Assembly (NCBI RefSeq): GCF_026230105.1
Contig: NC_079478.1
Location: 16,445,653 to 16,509,652, forward strand
Source of the DNA: Diorhabda sublineata
Lineage: Eukaryota > Arthropoda > Insecta > Coleoptera > Chrysomelidae
Reading direction: 5' to 3'
Length of the DNA: 64,000 bases
The position numbers were made by a program, and so were the translations under genes. Shown here piece by piece: positions 57,781 to 64,000 of this stretch (position 1 is the stretch's first letter; every line of letters starts with the position of its first letter). A model generated the notes under the pieces. The model had not been told where the DNA came from. It worked only from the letters and a program-made list of their open reading frames with translations, and made no database searches.

Positions 57781-57957
57781 GCGATATATGATATGTTGGG
57801 AGCGTGTTCTTCCAATAGACCTGCCGATTCGGCCGAGGAAAGGGCCAAAAATATTTTCGCCAAGATGGACGAAAACAACGACGGGCAATTAACGCAAGAC
57901 GAATTCCTCAAAGGATGTCTACAAGATGAAGAATTGTCTAAAATGCTCGCGCCCTAA
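57781..57957 (+). CDS. Neuronal calcium sensor, last coding exon: EF4 and C-terminus
   Basis: Encodes 58 residues plus stop TAA (57955-57957), starting AIYDMLGACSSNRPADSAEE and ending DEELSKMLAP. The EF4 loop is D-E-N-N-D-G-Q-L-T-Q-D-E, canonical. A-I-Y-x-M-x-G, then a variable linker, then the K-I-F-x-x-M-D-x-N-x-D-G-x-L motif, is the standard NCS C-terminal arrangement. The end differs from frequenin (ends A-L-S-L) and from neurocalcin or hippocalcin (end L-L-Q-C-D), so this is a separate paralogue. GC content is high against the surroundings. With the other two exons it makes 149 residues of a protein expected to be about 190. Confidence 0.95.
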   Translation, partial: AIYDMLGACSSNRPADSAEERAKNIFAKMDENNDGQLTQDEFLKGCLQDEELSKMLAP

Positions 57958-58312
57958 TGTGTTTAATAAGAATTTAAAGAAAAAAAGAAAATTCCTATCG
58001 TCGTTATAGGTCCACATCCACACAACTTTTTAATATATTTGTGTCCTACAAAAAGGACAATTTACCAAAAGGTTTTAATTATCATGGCGCATTTTCATGT
58101 GGATTAGAATAATAACATGAAAAGCATCGATGAAAACTTTTTAGAGTAGGAGATATGATCTGTATATTATTTTGATTTTTTTTTGTTGAGCCTCTTTTTT
58201 GTTTAATCCAGCTTGTCTCTGTTGCTCAGCTTGAAAAAGTATATTTTTATTACGGATTGGTAGGCCTACCCCTAAATTAGCCATTATATAGTGCATTTAA
58301 TTTCGAAATAAA
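57958..58312 (+). other. NCS gene 3' untranslated region with candidate poly(A) signal
   Basis: The sequence after the stop codon is AT-rich and non-coding. The first good AATAAA is at 58307-58312, about 350 bp after the stop, and the long-TIR element begins about 80 bp further on. A shorter or longer UTR is possible. Confidence 0.5.
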
Positions 58313-58391
58313 ACATGTGTATCAGTAGCCGTACATATCTTAGACTATCTTAAAGTGTTATTGTATGTAATATTACGGGACTGCTTATTAT

Positions 58392-59806
58392 TAGTCTGGT
58401 CAATTTAGACATTCGAATTTACATAAATCTCCACCAAGCTAAAAATCAGTAAATTCTTCAAAATATATTTAAAATCAATACTTGAAAAGAAACAAAAATT
58501 TATTCGAGAATAAAGGTCAAAAAAGGAGTTTTTCGCGATCTTCAGCAAAAAGGTAAGTTGTAAGTATCGTAAAAATAACTCTGGCAAAAATTATAAATCA
58601 AAAAATTATCTACAAAAAACGTAAAAATACTTTTTGTCCTACGAGCCACTGTTTCTGTGATATAATGATACAAAAAGTTGCAATCATAATATCCATGGGT
58701 CTGTTGTAATCATGTTTAATTTGAAACTATAGCAAAATAAAGGAAATTAGTAGAGATTGAAAAGATAGAAGCGATTTAAATAAAAAAAAACAGTTGTGAA
58801 ATTTAATCGTCGTAACTTTCAATTTCTTCTTTTTGTTCGTCTTCTTCTTCATCTTCATTCTGAGTGCATGTAAATTACGTCAATAGCGATGTATCGCATG
58901 TCGCCCTGTTGGAATCAAACGGATTTTCCACATTTGGTGATTCAATTGCAGTTGCAAAAAATTGTGTTGAGCAGTTTTTCCGTCACAGGTGGGAATAAAG
59001 TTTGAACGGGTTCTAATGTATTGTTGGCTAACTTCCAACCCCAGTCTGTAGTGTCTAGCTGACAGCTAAGTCACACTTGAACTTGGTAATATACCCGAAA
59101 AAGATGTTGATGAGCAGCAACTCAGGTTGGAGGAAGACAAGCCAATTGAACTTGTTTTTCACTTTTTTTTTAACGAAACATGCATATCGATACTTATCTA
59201 AGCCGGTAGTTTTTTAGGAGATCCTTACATAGAAAGAAAAAAGCGAATGTTGTTGGTAATAACTTGTCGAGTTTAATTATTGTTTTTAAAAACTTTAGCA
59301 CATTAAACAAAATCTTTTTTTCTACATTTTGAAAACTGTTATTTTACACTTCCTGTAAAATGCAGATGTCGTGTCACAGCCAGTTATTACGTGTAAAAAC
59401 ATTACATGATTTTGACATTTTGTAGAAGTAGATAATAGATGCCCGATTTATGTAGAGCTATTACAACTCTAAGAGATGTTATACGTGGCGCACTCATGTA
59501 TATTATGACGATTGCAACTTTTACAACTTTTTGAATCGTTACATCTCAGAAACGATGGTTATTAAAAAAAGTATTGATACGTTTTTTGTAGATAATTTTA
59601 ATATCTACAATTTTTGTTTGACGTATTTTTATGATAAAACTTACCTTTTTGCTGAAAAACCTATTTTTTGACCTTTGACTCTGAAAAAAATATGGGGACC
59701 TTCACAATTTTATTTTTAATTATATTTTAAACAATTTTACTGATTTTCAGCTTGATCGGAATTTATGTAGTTTCTCTTATTCTTTTATTTAATTTTACCG
59801 GACTAT
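58392..59806. mobile_element. Long-inverted-repeat (foldback-type) element, about 1.4 kb
   Basis: The first about 300 bp (58392-58690) and the last about 300 bp (59510-59806) are reverse complements with moderate divergence. Shared phrases include TTTTTTGTAGATAATTTT, ACTTACCTTTTTGCTGAA, TTTTTTGACCTTT and ACTGATTTTTAGCTTG. The outer ends read TAGTCTGGTCAATTT and TAGTCCGGTAAAATT. The middle (58800-59260) has a run of CTTCTTCTTCATCTTCATTC (an acidic stretch on the minus strand) and no intact frame. No clear target-site duplication was seen. Confidence 0.75.
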
Positions 59807-59809
59807 ATT

Positions 59810-60370
59810 GTGTATTGGAGAGATATAGTTATGTATTCTTCAATAAATCTTAAGGACAGTAATGGAAGTTCTCAAAAACATATTTTCAAATTGTTTCAGC
59901 CGTAAATAGAGCTAAGACAATGTCTATTACATTATCTATTGGAATTATAGCTTAAAATATGATAAAAATTACTTGATTAATTCTATAATGTTCGGTAGAG
60001 ACACATTTTGAAAAATATTGAGATTAAAACGAATACTTGTGAGAAATTTATTAAAAAATATAGTTAAATATATCCACATTATTTATAAAAAGATTCTATT
60101 TCCAATTTAAATGCACTTTGTATAGTACCGATCAAAAATAAAGTGACTGCCGTGAAAAAAAATCACTTTAACCCTTTAAAACATTTAATTAACCGAAAAT
60201 TAAAAAAAGTAAATGAAAATAAACTGAATGTGATAAAAGTGAATAAAATTTTTTGCCTATTCATTAGATGGTAACCATTTTTTAAATTAGGTTGCACAAA
60301 GTACCTATAGGTATTGAAAAAATATTTGATATGTTTTTATTATTTTCTATTGTAATAAGACATTTTATTA
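59810..60370. other. No gene recognised
   Basis: AT-rich spacer between two elements, ending with the presumed target duplication TTTTATTA (60363-60370). Confidence 0.4.
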
Positions 60371-60833
60371 CAGGGTTGGCAAAGTGAATCTAGTCCAGAA
60401 AAACTCACAAATATTTTTTGGGCGTGTACAACAACAAAAACTCACCTGACTTTTTGATTGAACTGGGTTTTTGAAGAGTATGCAATACTAAATAATTAGT
60501 ATATAAAAATAGCATTTTACTTTTCAAACCCAAAACCTAAAAATAAGTTTTGTATGTTATAATCAGATATAGAATATTTATATTTTCACATTTCATTTAC
60601 TACATTTCTTAGTAGTCACAGAGTGTGTGACAAGAGTATAACAAGGAATAAGGATTAACAAACATATAAATAATCATAATTAACAATATTTTTATGTTTA
60701 AAAGATATTTTGTTAGAGGAGAATGAAATTTCCTTAATAAAATGAATTTTCAATTCTATAATATCACACAAAATAGGTTTTCATACTAAACTTTTAATAT
60801 TTTGTTGATCCCATTTAATTACATTTTTGCCAA

Positions 60834-62768
60834 TTGCAGTAATAAATAATAATAAATAATGTTGCCCCACTATAACAAGAATTTTCATACATTTAATTTG
60901 ATGATAATGATGATAAACTTGCAAAAACTATATGAAAGAGTTTTTAACCTTTCAAATTGATTCCTAATTTCTTCAAGGGTCTAACAACAGGGTTTTATTG
61001 ACATAATAGATTCAATATCCTTTTCCGGAATAAGAATCAAGAAACATACAAATATATGAAATTAATGATATTCTCTTCTTTAAATGATTTTGAAAATTTT
61101 GAAAAAAGTGAATAAAATCATGATCATTTACTCAAGAAAATAAATATAAAAAGCTCCAAGGAGGAAGAAAACGGAAGAAATTGATATTTTCACTTCAACA
61201 AATATAAAGAAAAAGGAAATTTTCAGTTTGAAAACATGCCAAGGACTGAAAGTGCTACTTTCAGTATTCCAGCCGCGGCGTTCACAACATTTTTTAGACG
61301 ACTCATAAGGATGTAACAAGAATTCTATTATATTTTCTCTGGTTTTGATTTTTTTGCAGTATACCCTTTGTTTTGTTTCTTCAGGAAATTGATGAGTTTT
61401 GGATATTTGTTGATGTGATGTGTGTGAGTACTTTTAATCATCGAGAATGTAGACCATAAAGTAGAACTTTTCCATATTTTAGATTTTTCTGAAAAATAAG
61501 CGAGCACTACGTTTTCTGTTGGGTTTTTCGCCTTTTTTGGTAACACCACTTCATAAAGAGCTCGTTCCATTTTTTTAGTACCTTGCACGAGATTTATCCG
61601 GCAACGAATTAAGAACGGCCCCGTTGCCTTCTTCGTTGAGATCAGGTGGCGTGGATTCGATTAATTCTTCATCGCTGATGTTTTATTTTTCATCATCATT
61701 CATTGTTATTCAATAATTTAGACAAAACTTCGGATAAAACAAATAATTTCAGAAAATTAAAAATTTAAATGCAAAATCATCGAAGTGAAACTGTCAACAT
61801 TGAAGTGGCTAGAGTCGCATTTAATGAAGTCTAAGTCAAAGTGCAGTAATTAATAATAATAAATAATGTTGCCCCACTATAATAAGAATTTTTATATATT
61901 TATTTTCAAAAATGACGATAAACTTGCAAAAAATTATGTGAAAGAATTTTAATCTTTCAAATATATTTTTCATTTCTTCTAGAGTATGGACAGTGTAGCA
62001 ACAGGGTTTTTGGTCATAAGCAGAATCATTATCCTTCTCAAGAATAAGGATTAAGGAACATACAATTGTATATAATCAATAATATTTTGTTGTTCAGAGA
62101 AAATCATGGACATTCAATCAAGAAAATAAGTATAAAAAGCTGAAGGAAGAAACTCAGAAATAAAAATAAATATAAAGAAAAGGGAAATTTTCGACTTGAA
62201 AACATGACACAAATTAGTTATAGATATTATACTATTTTCATTAGTTTTTATATTATTTTATTACTACATATCAAATTGCAGTAATATATAATGATAAATA
62301 ATTGTACCCCATTATAATGAAAATGAAAACTATGCGAAAGAATATTTATGTTTTTAAATTTATTCCTTCAACAGAAAATTTCTTCTAGAGTCTCTACTGT
62401 ATAACAACATTGAGAAGGATTCAGAAACATGCAAATATATATAATTAATAATATTTCCTTGTTTAAATTATTCTAGAACTATTCTAATAAATGGAAATAA
62501 AATTAAGAACATTTAGTTAAGAAAATAAATATGAACAGTTCTAACACAGGAAGAAACTGACATTTTCAATTTTACAATATCATGCCTGAAAGTTTTCAAT
62601 TCCATACTTTTTTGATTTTTTTTCATTTTCAAAAACTGTTGAAAATAAACTTGCAAAAAAATATGTAAAATGATATTTATGCTTATAAAAATAAATATTC
62701 AAAAGTCTAAAAGAGGAAGAAACTGAAATTTTTAAATTGAAAACATCACACCGGAAAGTTTTCAATTC
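60834..62768 (+). repeat. Degenerate direct repeats, four units
   Basis: Units at about 60834-61240, 61842-62208, 62274-62590 and (partial) 62640-62768 share an ordered set of phrases: TGCAGTAAT-AATAATAAATAAT, CCCCACTATAA, AAACTTGCAAAAA, TTTCTTCTAGAGT, AACAACAGGGTTTT, AAGAAAATAAATAT-AAA, GAGGAAGAAACTGA and TTGAAAACAT. Divergence increases along the series and the first two units are separated by the recombinase fragment. No protein is seen in the units. Confidence 0.7.
61328..61690 (-). pseudogene. Tyrosine-recombinase-like (Crypton-type?) core-binding domain fragment
   Basis: The minus strand reads ESTPPDLNEEGNGAVLNSLP and DKSRAR. After a frameshift come ERALYEVVLPKKAKNPTENV, VLAYFSEKSKIWKSSTLWST, FSMIKSTHTHHINKYPKLIN and FLKKQNKGYTAKKSK. 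Insects carry repeated proteins with L-P-x-K-S-x-x-x-Y ... E-N-V-L-L-A-Y-F-x-E-x-S-x-x-x-x-x-S-T-L-W-S-x-Y-S-M-L-K-S-T ... Y-P-K-L-I-x-F-L-K-x-x-x-x-G-Y-x-P-K-K-S-K, which I take to be the SAM-like N-terminal domain of a tyrosine recombinase. The catalytic domain is absent. Class is inferred from memory. Confidence 0.55.
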
Positions 62769-63179
62769 AATAAAACTGTAAGAACGTTTGTAAAATATGA
62801 CCCAGGTATGTAAATTTATGTAAATTATTATATCTGGTCTAATTTACAGTTTATCAATCAAATTTACATTCACCTGAATTTTTGTGGTAATATTTGTAAA
62901 TCTTTATTAATACTTTCAATTACTCTAAGTCTGTTCCACAACTCACATTATATAAATCCAAATTTAGATTCTCTTAATGAAACCACAGCAAAATGGAACT
63001 AAATACAGAAATTGAGAAATATTATGAATATTAGAATACCAATAAAACTCTGGTGGCCTGTGTTTTTATACAAAATATTTTTGTTTCATACCAAAAATAA
63101 CAAAAACCTAGAAGTTTTCAAAAAAATTCGGATGGGTTGGGTTTTGTACAAAAATGGGATTCTTGCCAACCCTGCTTTA

Positions 63180-63715
63180 TTATTAGTATATAGGATAGCT
63201 CACTTCTACGACAGTATCTCAAAAATTCTCCGGCCAAAAGGAAGCTACAGATCGGTATAGATTAAGATAACTTAACTTAATTTACCTTTATCAAAAAGTT
63301 TCTAATGCCCTTTGATAATGACACTGCTAAGTCAGTTTTTCAATATACTGCAACCCGCAAACTTCAATTTTAGTACATTTTATTAACCTGCAGTCATTTT
63401 CTTTGCTTAAAATCGCTATTATCTATCGTCTTAGATGAAATTCAGTTTTAATGTTTTGTATATTTGTCATACAATATCAATATTGAATCCCCAAAAGACT
63501 TTTCTTTTAGATAAAAATATTTAAAGTGGTGTCCCGTTCCTCTAAGCATCCACTCCCGGATAAATCCGCAGATGGGTGCAAAGAAGAACATTCCACCACC
63601 CCTGTTATTTCGACAGATTCTCATCCTCATTCGCGTCACAGTTGCGCGCGTAGACTCCTCTGAGTTCTATGAGAGATTTTGGAAAGTCTTATTTTTTTGT
63701 TAAAAGTTAATCTTA
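63180..63715. other. No gene recognised
   Basis: AT-rich DNA after the hAT-like element. The open frame at 63639-63448 (-) and others here have no family motif; part may belong to the LINE that follows. Confidence 0.35.
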
Positions 63716-63719
63716 TGGG

Positions 63720-64000
63720 TATACACTCTTTTCTACTTCGTAGAAAGACGTATGGACGTCTTAATGTGTGTGTTTGCTTCGGGTTAATCCTTTCCAACCT
63801 TTTACAAATATTAACAAGATTCTTGTCAGGGCATTGCCACCTCAATAGATATCTAGAGACGCTAGGTTTAGCAGAAGCTGCAATGTACAAACTCTGCTAT
63901 GTATACAACGAATTCTATATCCACAATCTCTCGAAGTGTGAGAGATTTCGGAACTGTGGAGCACTACACCTGTGGGCGTATGAAATGGATTAAATCCTCT
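63720..64000 (+). mobile_element. LINE RNase H-end fragment at window edge
   Basis: The plus strand reads LLRRKTYGRLNV and later QILTRFLSGHCHLNRYLETL, then GLAEAAMYKLC and a degraded stretch ending CGALHLWAYEMD. R-x-x-x-x-L-L-T-G-H-C-x-L-N-x-H-L-x-x-L-G-L-x-x-x-x-x-C-R-x-C is the C-terminal zinc-knuckle region after the RNase H domain in several insect LINE clades. The cysteines of the knuckle are partly lost. The element probably continues past 64000. Confidence 0.65.

Larger units (their letters stand above)
60371..63174. mobile_element. hAT-like TIR element of 2.8 kb enclosing other repeats
   Basis: The ends CAGGGTTGGCAA (60371-60382) and its reverse complement TTGCCAACCCTG (63163-63174) are a perfect 12-bp TIR. 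Flanking 8-mers TTTTATTA (60363-60370) and CTTTATTA (63175-63182) match at 7 of 8, as expected for the 8-bp target duplication of hAT elements. No hAT transposase is readable inside. The interior instead holds a degenerate direct-repeat series and a tyrosine-recombinase-like fragment. It may be a non-autonomous hAT element that grew by nested insertion. Confidence 0.65.

Noticed and set aside
61328..61588. Treating the 86-codon minus-strand frame as a host gene exon
   Set aside because: It lacks splice signals, is truncated before any catalytic residue, is frameshifted from its upstream part, and lies inside a TIR-bounded repeat.
1..64000. CRISPR arrays, bacterial operons, riboswitches, prophage
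   Set aside because: The sequence has spliced exons, eukaryotic transposons and insect-type repeats; no spacer-regular repeats or operon-like gene packing are present.

Overview
The window is AT-rich, TE-dense eukaryotic DNA, almost certainly from an insect. The support is many Tc1/mariner relics, hAT and several non-LTR retrotransposon relics, TTAGG-type repeats and long introns. The order cannot be fixed from the sequence; a beetle or another insect with a large genome fits.

Only one host gene is recognisable. It is on the + strand and encodes an EF-hand calcium sensor of the neuronal calcium sensor (NCS/recoverin/visinin) family. Three phase-0 exons are seen at 16539-16682, 43580-43708 and 57781-57957. 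Together they encode the last 149 residues: the Cys-Pro-Asn-Gly non-binding EF1, then EF2, EF3 and EF4. The N-terminal exon (about 40 residues, with the myristoylation signal expected for this family) was not found and probably lies upstream of the window. The two visible introns are about 26.9 kb and 14.1 kb, and they hold most of the mobile DNA.

Layout. 1-16.5 kb: 5' intron or flank, with LINE remnants, a foldback element, a short-period satellite, a mariner-type relic, two copies of an unclassified cysteine-rich repetitive protein family, and a composite repeat with a TTAGG core. 16.7-43.6 kb (intron): mariner relics, a hAT relic, an intact-looking DD41D mariner-type element with perfect-start TIRs, several further relics, a TIR element at 31.8-32.7 kb, a LINE, and the best-preserved copy of the cysteine-rich family (35.9-37.6 kb). 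43.7-57.8 kb (intron): a repeat present in permuted module order, Tc1/mariner relics, an inverted second copy of the TTAGG composite repeat, and a 1.5 kb LINE relic. 58-64 kb (downstream of the gene): a long-TIR foldback element, a 2.8 kb TIR/TSD-bounded element that contains a tyrosine-recombinase-like fragment and degenerate direct repeats, and a LINE RNase H fragment at the window edge.

The strongest candidates for something undescribed are the cysteine-rich repetitive protein family (four loci), the TTAGG-core composite repeat (two inverted copies 41 kb apart), and the hAT-like element enclosing a recombinase fragment. Apart from the NCS gene and the DD41D transposase, every coding trace here is decayed. 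Family assignments are from remembered motifs, not from searches.
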